From: Planctomycetaceae bacterium UBA6172
Lineage (GTDB): Bacteria; Planctomycetota; Planctomycetia; Pirellulales; Pirellulaceae
Length of the DNA stretch: 5,422 nt
Reading direction: 5' to 3'
Assembly: GCA_002422955.1 (NCBI GenBank)
Contig: DITY01000081.1
Location: 23,115 to 28,536 of the forward strand
Shown here in pieces: positions 1 through 5,422 of the stretch. A program made the position numbers and the translations under genes. Every line of letters starts with the position of its first letter. The first letter of the stretch is position 1. The notes under the pieces are model-generated. The model was not told the DNA's origin, did no database searches, and worked only from the letters and a program-made list of their open reading frames with translations.

Positions 1-1
1 G

Positions 2-433
2 CTGGGTGCGGATGAAGTCATCGGCTATCACCACGAACCGATCGGGGAAGGAATCAAGCGTCTCGCACCGCAGGGGGTGCAGGTGTTCTGGGAGACCCGT
101 CGCGAACCCGATTTCGATTTGGCGGTCGCGGCGATGGCCGAACGGGGCCGGATGATCCTGATGGCCGGCCGCGACGCCCGACCGTCATTTCCCGTCGGAC
201 CGTTTTACGTCAAGGAATGCACGCTCCGCGGCATGGTGATGTTCAAGGCGTTGCCTCGAGAAATCGCCGTGGCGGCCCAAGATATCAATCGCTGGCTGGC
301 GGATGGGCTGCTGCGGGCCAACATTTCCCACCGGCTACCGCTGAGTCAGGCCGCCGAAGCTCATCGCCTCCAGGAAGCGGCGACCCTGCGGGGCGCCGGC
401 AACCTGGCCGGAAAGATCGTGCTGACCGCCTGA
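2..433 (+). CDS. MDR-superfamily NADPH:quinone oxidoreductase-like protein, C-terminal part (5' end outside window)
   Basis: The frame is open from base 2 to the TGA at 431-433, giving 143 residues, probably under half of a typical MDR reductase of about 320-340 residues. It begins with LGADEVIGY, the segment after the second Rossmann strand in quinone oxidoreductase/zinc-free alcohol dehydrogenase proteins. It then shows the usual order: a strand (VQVFWET), a helix ending in the glycine-containing strand RGRMILMAGRDARPSF, a 'TLRGMVMF' segment, a helix with RWLADGLL, then LPLSQAAEAHRLQE and a terminal GKIVL. No zinc ligands are visible. The family transfers hydride from NAD(P)H to quinones, enones or similar carbonyl substrates in the cytoplasm; the substrate cannot be told here. 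The glycine-rich nucleotide-binding motif and the true start lie upstream of the window. An internal GTG at 77 is not a credible start because it lies within the fold. The fold assignment is firm; the exact activity is not. Confidence 0.85.
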   Translation: MGADEVIGYHHEPIGEGIKRLAPQGVQVFWETRREPDFDLAVAAMAERGRMILMAGRDARPSFPVGPFYVKECTLRGMVMFKALPREIAVAAQDINRWLADGLLRANISHRLPLSQAAEAHRLQEAATLRGAGNLAGKIVLTA

Positions 434-438
434 TCGGC

Positions 439-951
439 TTAGCCCGCCAACCGCGAAATCCGGTGCGTCGGATCGGCGAGTTCCTCGGCCGAGGCCCGAT
501 AGCGGAACTGCATCAGGTAGGCGTCTTCCACGGTGTCCTCGTAGAAGTCACGCAGCACCGATACGGCGCGGAACCCGAGCGACTTGAAGAACAGCTGAGC
601 TTCGAGGTTGGTTTCGCGGACCTCGAGCATGATCCGGTTGCGACGGTCGTTCGACAGTTTGCTCAGCAACTTGTTGACCATCGCCTTGCCCACGCCCTGC
701 CGGCGATATTCGGCCGCGACGGCGAAGTTCAGCACGTGCAGGCGATTCTTGTGCAATTCATAGATCATGAAACCGACGATCCGGTCGTCCTGCTCCGCGA
801 CCATGCCGATGCAATTGCGTTGCCGCAAGCAGCGGATGAAATCGTCCTCGGTCCACGAATACTCGAAACTCTGACTTTCGATCGCCAACACCGATGGCAT
901 GTCGCGGCGGATCATCCAGCGAATGTGGGTGGTGGTCGTAGCAGGAATCAT
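439..951 (-). CDS. rimI: GNAT-family N-acetyltransferase, RimI-like (ribosomal protein S18 N-alpha-acetyltransferase type)
   Basis: From the ATG at 951 this gives 170 residues, slightly longer than usual for RimI (about 150-160). Visible GNAT features: an N-terminal IRRDMPSVLAIE helix and FEYSWTEDDF (residues 29-38); strand VGFMIYEL (59-66); motif A strand plus acetyl-CoA loop LNFAVAAEYRRQGVG (74-88), the R/Q-x-x-G-x-G/A signature; strand MLEVRETN (108-115) with the likely catalytic Glu110; then FFKSLGF (121-127) and RDFYEDTVEDAYLM (134-147). RimI acetylates the N-terminal alanine of S18; related enzymes acetylate other proteins, so the substrate is inferred. The reading frame stays open 32 codons upstream, but the conserved fold starts at about this ATG; a GTG at 972 is a possible alternative. 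No good ribosome binding site is seen. The position equivalent to the E. coli general-acid Tyr115 is Phe122. The gene follows ruvB on the same strand after a 318-base gap and converges on the MDR gene. GNAT is near certain; RimI itself is likely. Confidence 0.82.
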   Translation of the reverse strand: MIPATTTTHIRWMIRRDMPSVLAIESQSFEYSWTEDDFIRCLRQRNCIGMVAEQDDRIVGFMIYELHKNRLHVLNFAVAAEYRRQGVGKAMVNKLLSKLSNDRRNRIMLEVRETNLEAQLFFKSLGFRAVSVLRDFYEDTVEDAYLMQFRYRASAEELADPTHRISRLAG

Positions 952-1269
952 GGATTGAAATATATGAGGCACGTCGGAACTCCTTTTCCACCGTGGACAT
1001 TGATGAACAGGAAAGGCCACCGCGAGACCAACCCTCCGCCGCCGCATCCGACTCGGCGACCGGCGATCGGTGGTAACTTTCCCCCGATGCGGACTTTAGC
1101 AATCGGCATCGATCGGGCCAATACAACTTGACCAACTTTCATGATCGCCAGCCGCAAAATTAAAACTCCGTGAAATCGGTCCCCGGACCCCGAAATTGGG
1201 CTTGATATTGCAACCACTCGGCCACGTCGACGCGCCGCTGAGCCGCGATCGGCGGCGCCGGATACGTCG
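952..1269. other. Intergenic region between rimI and ruvB (318 bases)
   Basis: No confident gene lies here. The left half (952 to about 1160) is the rimI leader. It has a few AT-rich patches (ATATAT at 959-964, AAAATTAAAA at 1156-1165), but I found no -35/-10 pair with good spacing on the minus strand. A short direct repeat, CAACTT at 1124-1129 and 1133-1138, may be chance. A minus-strand frame at 948-1142 ends in an ATGA overlap with the rimI start, but its predicted protein looks non-natural. The right half (1160-1269) holds a strong GC-rich hairpin just after the ruvB stop. It also carries a minus-strand open frame whose translation (37 residues from 1273 down to a TAA at 1162-1160) looks coding-like and could be a displaced end of RuvB. 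Confidence 0.6.
1232..1258 (-). terminator. GC-rich hairpin 12 bases after the ruvB stop, possible terminator
   Basis: GCGCCGC at 1232-1238 and GCGGCGC at 1252-1258 are perfect inverted repeats. Three inner pairs (1239-1241 with 1249-1251, one of them a G-U-type wobble) extend the stem to 10 pairs around a 7-base loop. Its place just beyond the ruvB stop fits a transcript end. There is no T-run after it on the minus strand, so it is not a classic intrinsic terminator; it could instead be an RNA 3'-end stabiliser or a chance pairing in GC-rich DNA. It also falls inside the coding-like frame that continues past ruvB, which argues against a purely non-coding role. Confidence 0.35.
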
Positions 1270-2289
1270 TCAACGAGTGCCCAGATGCGAGTAGGCTTTG
1301 TCCGTCGCGATCCGCCCGCGACGGGTCCGCAAGATCAATTCGCTGCGGAGCAGGAAGGGCTCGACTTCGTCTTCCAAGGTGTCGCTGCTGACGTTCATCG
1401 TGTGCGCGATCGCTTCCAACCCTGCCGGTCCGCCGGCGAAGATCCGGGTCAAGGTGTCGAGGTAGCCGCGATCCTGTTTGTCGAGCCCCAAGGGGTCGAT
1501 GCCGATCATCTGCAAGGCCGCGACGGTGACATCGAACGTGATCTCCCCGCGCGCCCGGCTCTGCGCGTAATCCCGCACCCACAGCAACCGATTGTTCGCC
1601 AAACGCGGCGTGCTGCGGCTGCGACGCGCGATCTCGGTCGCCGGCTCGATGTCGATTTCGACCTGCAGTTTGGTCGCGTTGCGGCGGACGATTTCGCAGA
1701 GTTCGGAAAGCGTGTACCAACCGAGGTGTTCGCGAATCTGGAAACGGTCGCGGAGCGGCGCGCTGAGCATCCCGGCCCGGGTCGTGGCGCCGATCAGCGT
1801 GAAGGGACGCAGGTCCAAGTTCAACGTCCGCGCGCTGATCCCCTCGCCGAGCACGATGTCGATCCGAAAGTCTTCCATCGCCGTGTAGAGGTACTCCTCG
1901 ACACTCTTGGGCAGGCGATGGATCTCGTCGATGAACAGGACCGAATCCTGGGCTAGGTTGGTTAAGTACGGGATCAGATCCTTGGGGGCGCGAAGCGCCG
2001 CCCCATTGGCCAACTGGACCGTGGTCCCCATCTCGGCCGGAATCACCGTCGCAAACGTCGTCTTGCCCAACCCCGGCGGCCCGTCGAACAGGATATGCCC
2101 CAGCGGTTCCGAACGGCTGCGGGCGGCGTCGATCGCGATCCGCAGCCGCTCGATCACGTCTTGCTGCCCCACCATCTCAGCGAGGCTCCGCGGCCGTAGC
2201 CGCACATCCTGCTCGCGAACCTTCACGGCGGGCGCGTTGGTCGCCTCGGGTTCGGGATCCGAGGATTGATAGATCGCTTCGCGGGCCAT
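1270..2289 (-). CDS. ruvB: Holliday junction branch-migration ATPase RuvB
   Basis: The 339-residue protein has the usual RuvB length. Domains in order: an acidic variable N-terminus (1-28); LRPRSLAEMVGQ (31-42), the RuvB N-terminal box; Walker A GPPGLGKTT (70-78); Walker B LFIDEIHRL (118-126); EEYLYTAMEDFRIDIVLGEG (131-150); sensor 1 GATTR (167-171); LRDRF (179-183) with the likely arginine finger Arg180; sensor 2 STPRLANNRLLWVRDYA (226-241, Arg229); and a C-terminal winged helix with GLDKQDRGYL, FAGGPAGLEA and RTRRGRIAT. RuvB forms hexameric rings that, loaded by RuvA, pump DNA through Holliday junctions in recombination repair. The ATG at 2289 has only a weak AGG about 8 bases upstream, with a C8 run further up on the coding strand. 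No ruvA or ruvC adjoins it. The protein stops soon after the conserved AYSHLG; the next frame continues with plausible protein sequence, so a small frameshift at the extreme C-terminus is possible. All catalytic motifs are intact. Confidence 0.97.
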   Translation of the reverse strand: MAREAIYQSSDPEPEATNAPAVKVREQDVRLRPRSLAEMVGQQDVIERLRIAIDAARSRSEPLGHILFDGPPGLGKTTFATVIPAEMGTTVQLANGAALRAPKDLIPYLTNLAQDSVLFIDEIHRLPKSVEEYLYTAMEDFRIDIVLGEGISARTLNLDLRPFTLIGATTRAGMLSAPLRDRFQIREHLGWYTLSELCEIVRRNATKLQVEIDIEPATEIARRSRSTPRLANNRLLWVRDYAQSRARGEITFDVTVAALQMIGIDPLGLDKQDRGYLDTLTRIFAGGPAGLEAIAHTMNVSSDTLEDEVEPFLLRSELILRTRRGRIATDKAYSHLGTR

Positions 2290-2585
2290 GGAGAATACCT
2301 GGGGGGGGATTCATGCGAAGTCGCCGAAAAACTCCTTACCCAGCGGCTGGCCGGGAACGCTTCCTGCTCTTCGATTGCCGTATCAACTTACCCCACCGCA
2401 CGGATTCAGGCGAGTCAAGAGATTGGCCCGTCGCGAGCGGCGAGCCTCTTCGACTATCTTGATCGACGTCCGCCGCGGCGGGGAATTGGGCCCACCGGAT
2501 TGACAGCCGGCTCGTTTCGTGAACGCGGGCTGCCGCGGTGGCCCCCTTTGAGCGGCATTTTCCGACACGCACTCGCCCGACTCGC
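2290..2585. promoter_or_regulatory. Divergent intergenic region between ruvB and bioA
   Basis: This 296-base spacer must hold the start signals for ruvB (leftward) and bioA (rightward). A TTGACA at 2500-2505 on the plus strand matches a -35 box, but no -10-like hexamer lies 16-18 bases downstream. A TTGACT on the minus strand (2418-2413) likewise lacks a well-spaced partner. An uninterrupted G8 run lies at 2301-2308, 11 bases from the ruvB start. No Shine-Dalgarno sequence precedes the bioA ATG. I saw no biotin-operator-like palindrome. Open frames crossing the region in several phases show no recognisable protein features. The promoter role rests on gene arrangement, not on a motif. Confidence 0.5.
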
Positions 2586-4016
2586 ATGAACCCCGTTTCC
2601 CACCCTACCGATCGTCTCACCGCGGCCGAACAGGCCGCGATCTTGCACGCCGATCGCATCCATCACTGGCACGGCTTCACCCAAATGGCCGATTACGAGC
2701 CGATGGTGATCGAACGGGCCGAGGGGAATTGGCTGATCGATACCGAGGGTCGCCGCTGGCTCGACGGTTTCAGCAGCATGTGGTGCAACATCCATGGGCA
2801 CCGCCGCCGCGAAATCGACGAGGCGATCATCCGTCAACTCGGCCGGGTGGCTCATGTGACCTCGCTCGGCATGGGCTGCGACACCACCGCCCGGCTCGCC
2901 CAGCGGTTGGCGGAGATCGCCCCGGGCGACTTGAATCACGCCTTCTTCAGCAGCGACGGATCGTCGGCGGTCGAAGCGGCGATCAAGATGGCCATCCAGT
3001 ACTGGCACCTCGTCGCCCGCCGCGACGACGTCCCGGAACTAGCGGAGAAAACCCGCTACTTGGCCCTCGGCTCGGCCTACCATGGCGACACGACGGGGGC
3101 GGTATCGCTAGGCGACATCAGCCATTTCCATCGTCTGTTCCGACCGATCCTGTTCGCACCGCTCCGCGGACCCTGCCCCGATACCTACCGGCTCCCGGAG
3201 GGGATCGGGCCCGAAGCGGCGCTGGAACATTACGCAGACTGCTTCGAACGGCTGATCCGCCAGCATCACGCCGAGCTGGCAGCGGTCGTGATCGAGCCGC
3301 TGATTCAAGCCGCGGCGGGGATGGTCCTGCACCCTCCCGGGCTATTGGCCAGGATTCGCGCTGCCTGCGACGAACATCGGGTGCTGCTGATCGCGGACGA
3401 GGTCGCCACCGGGTTTGGCCGGACGGGAAAAATGTTCGCCTGCGAGCACGAAGCGGTCGTCCCGGACATGCTCTGCCTCGGCAAGGGGCTGACCGGCGGT
3501 TACCTGCCGATGGCCGCGACGCTCGCCCGCACGCACCTGTTCGAGGCCTTCCTCGCCCCGAGTTCCGAAAACCGGCAGTTCTTCCATGGGCATACCTTTG
3601 GCGGCAATCCGCTGGCCGCGGCCGCCGCCTTGGCATCGCTCGACCTGTTTCGCGACCAAGCGGTGCTGGAACAACTGCCCGCCAAGGTCGAACGTCTCGC
3701 CGCGGGGCTCCAGCCGCTCCACCAGAATCCTCAGGTGGGGGATATTCGGCAATTGGGCATGATTGTCGGGATCGAGTTGGTCGGCTGCCGTGAGCGTCGC
3801 GAGCGGTTTCCTGGGGCCTGGGGAATCGGCAAGCGGATCTGCGAAGCTGTCGCTGATTGGGGGGTATGGGTCCGGCCGCTCGGGGATACCGTCGTGCTGA
3901 TGCCGCCGCTGGCGATCACGGAGGAGGAGCTCGATCTGTTGACGGCGGCGGTCCGCGACGGCGTCGAGCGGGTAACTGCCAGCCTGGCACTCGGCTCGCC
4001 CGCTTCTCCGGTTTGA
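2586..4016 (+). CDS. bioA: Adenosylmethionine/lysine--8-amino-7-oxononanoate aminotransferase (7,8-diaminopelargonate synthase)
   Basis: A PLP-dependent class III aminotransferase of 476 residues, somewhat longer than E. coli BioA (about 429). It converts 8-amino-7-oxononanoate to 7,8-diaminononanoate, the step before dethiobiotin in cytosolic biotin synthesis. Motifs in order: HHWHGFTQMADYEP (26-39), the N-terminal substrate segment; DGFSSMWCNIHGH (60-72); FFSSDGSSAVEAAIKMA (120-136), the PLP-phosphate loop; YHGDTTGAVS (165-174); IIADEV-type LLIADEVATGFGRTGKMFA (267-285) with Asp271; CLGKGLTGGYLP (297-308) with the PLP lysine Lys300; FHGHTFGGNPLA (333-344); GDIRQLGM (385-392); and VRPLGD (429-434) with the carboxylate-binding Arg430. 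The ATG at 2586 is preferred over a GTG at 2538 because homology starts after it. No Shine-Dalgarno is visible and no other bio gene is nearby. Active-site residues look closer to the lysine-using Bacillus enzyme, so the amino donor is uncertain. Relatedness to other class III aminotransferases was considered, but the motif set is specific for BioA. Confidence 0.93.
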   Translation: MNPVSHPTDRLTAAEQAAILHADRIHHWHGFTQMADYEPMVIERAEGNWLIDTEGRRWLDGFSSMWCNIHGHRRREIDEAIIRQLGRVAHVTSLGMGCDTTARLAQRLAEIAPGDLNHAFFSSDGSSAVEAAIKMAIQYWHLVARRDDVPELAEKTRYLALGSAYHGDTTGAVSLGDISHFHRLFRPILFAPLRGPCPDTYRLPEGIGPEAALEHYADCFERLIRQHHAELAAVVIEPLIQAAAGMVLHPPGLLARIRAACDEHRVLLIADEVATGFGRTGKMFACEHEAVVPDMLCLGKGLTGGYLPMAATLARTHLFEAFLAPSSENRQFFHGHTFGGNPLAAAAALASLDLFRDQAVLEQLPAKVERLAAGLQPLHQNPQVGDIRQLGMIVGIELVGCRERRERFPGAWGIGKRICEAVADWGVWVRPLGDTVVLMPPLAITEEELDLLTAAVRDGVERVTASLALGSPASPV

Positions 4017-4158
4017 ACCCTGAAGAGAAATCGCTTTTTTCACCTAAGCCTATTAATGGCATGACCTTGCGCCACGATTTTAGATTGCGGCACGCGGGTT
4101 GCTCTTTGGGGTCGCGATTGGCTAGCCGTCTGCCATCGTCGACTTACCCGTTGAAGCG

Positions 4159-4173
4159 TCCTCCCTTGGAGGA
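4159..4173 (+). other. Small perfect hairpin in the groEL leader
   Basis: TCCTCC (4159-4164) and GGAGGA (4168-4173) form a perfect 6-pair stem around a CTT loop, followed three bases later by TTTT (4177-4180). It could be a weak intrinsic terminator for upstream transcription or a leader structure for groEL. The 3' arm contains GGAGG, an ideal Shine-Dalgarno core, but no ATG or GTG follows at a usable distance. The stem is short, so chance is a real alternative. Confidence 0.3.
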
Positions 4174-4252
4174 AAGTTTTCGACCGGAGTTGGTGGCGTT
4201 CAGGGCAAGTCTTCAAGCAGAATTCTTCCAACCATTCGCAGCGAAACGAAAC

Positions 4253-4257
4253 AGGAG
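4253..4257 (+). promoter_or_regulatory. groEL ribosome binding site
   Basis: AGGAG lies 9 bases before the GTG at 4267 and fixes that codon as the groEL start. It is the clearest Shine-Dalgarno site in the window; the other complete genes have weak or none, which fits strong translation of a chaperonin. Confidence 0.75.
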
Positions 4258-4266
4258 AGAGACGTC

Positions 4267-5422
4267 GTGGCAAAGCAGATCGTTTTTGACGACGACGCCC
4301 GCGGGCCGTTGTTGGCCGGGGTGAGCAAGTTGGCCCGAGCCGTCCGCAGCACGCTGGGCCCTCGGGGCCGCAATGCGGTGCTCGATAAGGGCTGGGGCAG
4401 TCCCAAGGTGACGAAGGACGGCGTGACCGTCGCTGAAGATATCGAACTGGACGACCCGTTCGAGAATCTCGGTGCCCAGTTGGTCAAAGAGGCGGCCAGC
4501 AAGACGAACGACGTCGCCGGTGACGGCACGACGACCGCCACGGTGTTGGCCGAAGCGATTTTCCGCGAGGGGCTGAAGGCGGTCGCTAGCGGCGCTGACG
4601 CGATGGCGTTGCAGCGGGGGATCAACAAGGCCGTCGCTGTGGTGTCGGCCGAGATTTCGAAGTTGTCCAAGCCGATCGACGAGAAGAACAAGGCGGACAT
4701 CAAGCAGGTCGCCACGATCGCTGGCAACAACGACCCGGAAATCGGCCAGGTTTTGGCTGATGCGTTCACCAAGGTCGGCAAGGACGGCGTGATCACGGTC
4801 GAAGAAGGCCGTTCGAACGAGACCTACGTCGATGTCGTCGAGGGGATGCAGTTCGATCGCGGCTTCCTGTCGCCGCACTTCGTCACCAACCAAGACGACG
4901 TGACGGTCGAACTCAACGACTGCTACTTGTTGCTGTTCGAAGAAAAGATCAGCACCAACAAGAAATTGATCCCGTTGTTGGAAGCCGCCAGCAAGTCCTC
5001 CAAGCCGCTGTTGATCATCGCCGAAGACGTCGAAGGCGAAGCCTTGGCGACTTTGGTCGTCAACAAGATGCGTGGCATCCTGCAAGTGGCCGCGGTCAAG
5101 GCGCCGGGTTATGGCGATCGCCGCAAGGCGATTTTGGGCGATATCGCGACCCTCTGCGGCGGCCAGGCGATTTTCAAGGACCTCGGCATCGATCTGGAAA
5201 GCGTCAAGCTGACCGACCTGGGCCGTGCCAAGAAGGTACACATCACCAGCGAAGCGACGACCATCGTCGGCGGCGGCGGTAAGAAGGATGCGATCAACGC
5301 GCGGGTCGAGCAGATCCGTCGTGAGATCGGCAACACCGACAGCGACTACGACCGCGAAAAGCTGCAGGAACGCCTGGCCAAGTTGGTCGGTGGCGTTGCT
5401 CAGATCAACGTCGGTGCCGCGA
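4267..5422 (+). CDS. groEL: 60-kDa chaperonin GroEL, N-terminal part (3' end outside window)
   Basis: The frame is open from the GTG at 4267 to the window end, 385 codons of about 540-550, with no frameshift. It begins MAKQIVFDDDAR, the standard GroEL start. Visible: STLGPRGRNAVLDK (28-41) and TKDGVTVAEDIEL (49-61), nucleotide-binding equatorial segments; TNDVAGDGTTTATVLA (80-95) with ATPase Asp86 (E. coli Asp87); the intermediate-domain segment VATIAGNND (148-156); and the apical domain from VVEGMQFDRGFLSPHF (190-205) through PLLIIAEDVEGEALATLVVN (247-266) and KAPGYGDRRKA (278-288) to SDYDREKLQERLAKL (359-373). GroEL forms double rings that fold client proteins with GroES using ATP. In the client-binding patch Phe200 and His204 replace E. 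coli Tyr199 and Tyr203. Codons are strongly biased (AAG for Lys, GTC and GAC-rich), as in highly expressed genes. No groES lies directly upstream, which suggests a second or dispersed copy. Confidence 0.97.
   Translation, partial: MAKQIVFDDDARGPLLAGVSKLARAVRSTLGPRGRNAVLDKGWGSPKVTKDGVTVAEDIELDDPFENLGAQLVKEAASKTNDVAGDGTTTATVLAEAIFREGLKAVASGADAMALQRGINKAVAVVSAEISKLSKPIDEKNKADIKQVATIAGNNDPEIGQVLADAFTKVGKDGVITVEEGRSNETYVDVVEGMQFDRGFLSPHFVTNQDDVTVELNDCYLLLFEEKISTNKKLIPLLEAASKSSKPLLIIAEDVEGEALATLVVNKMRGILQVAAVKAPGYGDRRKAILGDIATLCGGQAIFKDLGIDLESVKLTDLGRAKKVHITSEATTIVGGGGKKDAINARVEQIRREIGNTDSDYDREKLQERLAKLVGGVAQINVGAA

Larger units (their letters stand above)
4017..4266. promoter_or_regulatory. bioA-groEL intergenic region and groEL leader
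   Basis: This 250-base stretch is AT-richer in its first 80 bases than its surroundings, which would suit a promoter, but no -35/-10 pair with good spacing stands out. No CIRCE element (TTAGCACTC-N9-GAGTGCTAA) is present, so HrcA control of this groEL copy is not supported. No groES-like open frame is present either. The segment contains a compact hairpin at 4159-4173 and ends with the groEL ribosome binding site. A weak AT-rich hairpin with G-U pairs at 4021-4042, ending in T6, lies just after bioA and might mark its transcript end. Confidence 0.5.

Noticed and set aside
217..1131. Long plus-strand open frame antisense to rimI
   Set aside because: It is the mirror of the rimI codon pattern in GC-rich DNA, with no recognisable motif, while rimI shows a full GNAT signature.
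1124..1138. Direct repeat CAACTT-GAC-CAACTT in the rimI leader as an operator
   Set aside because: Six bases repeated twice with a 9-base period is weak; no further copies and no palindrome.
948..1142. Minus-strand small ORF of 64 residues ending in an ATGA overlap with the rimI start
   Set aside because: The overlap looks like translational coupling, but there is no ribosome binding site and the predicted protein (runs of Gly, no fold-like pattern) does not look natural.
2500..2505. TTGACA as a -35 box for bioA
   Set aside because: No -10-like hexamer occurs 16-18 bases downstream; the hexamer alone is not enough.
4021..4042. Hairpin with T6 just after bioA as an intrinsic terminator
   Set aside because: The stem is AT-rich with two G-U pairs and consumes the T-run itself, so it would be a poor terminator.
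4057..4070. Sigma-54-like promoter TGGCATGACCTTGC upstream of groEL
   Set aside because: The GG and GC elements are separated by 9 bases, one fewer than the strict 10 required, and the site is about 200 bases from the start codon.
4213..5241. Long minus-strand open frame opposite groEL
   Set aside because: It is a shadow of the strongly biased groEL codons; groEL itself is unmistakable on the other strand.
1..5422. Mobile element, CRISPR array, tRNA, defence system or other novel cluster
   Set aside because: No spaced repeats, terminal inverted repeats, transposase, integrase or tRNA-like fold was seen; almost all sequence is explained by five conserved housekeeping-type genes.

Overview
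The window looks like ordinary chromosomal DNA from a GC-rich bacterium, most likely a planctomycete of the Pirellulaceae/Pirellulales type. The lineage is inferred from the style of the RuvB protein (an 'ANNRLLWVRDYA' sensor-2 helix and a long acidic N-terminus), from the RimI-like protein, from weak or absent Shine-Dalgarno sites on most genes, and from housekeeping genes scattered away from their usual partners. No database search was possible, so the lineage is tentative.

Layout from left to right. Bases 2-433 (+) are the C-terminal part of a zinc-free, quinone-oxidoreductase-like MDR protein, cut by the window edge. Only 5 bases separate its stop from that of a convergent gene at 439-951 (-), a GNAT acetyltransferase of the RimI type. 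An intergenic stretch of 318 bases follows, with a GC-rich hairpin just after the ruvB stop. ruvB lies at 1270-2289 (-), the Holliday-junction branch-migration motor. A 296-base divergent spacer separates it from bioA at 2586-4016 (+), a 7,8-diaminopelargonate aminotransferase. After a 250-base leader with a small hairpin and a clear ribosome binding site, groEL begins at a GTG at 4267 (+) and runs off the right edge.

The genes do not form one pathway. They cover redox chemistry, protein N-terminal acetylation, recombination, biotin synthesis and protein folding. ruvB has no ruvA or ruvC beside it, bioA has no other bio genes, and groEL has no groES directly upstream. ruvB and rimI share a strand and could be co-transcribed, but the gap makes separate promoters equally likely.

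I found no mobile element, CRISPR array, tRNA, rRNA or recognisable new system. The points most worth checking are: a coding-like open frame just past the ruvB stop, which suggests a frameshifted or extended C-terminus; a Phe where RimI normally has its catalytic Tyr; a BioA active site that resembles the lysine-using Bacillus enzyme more than the SAM-using E. coli one; and a groEL without groES.
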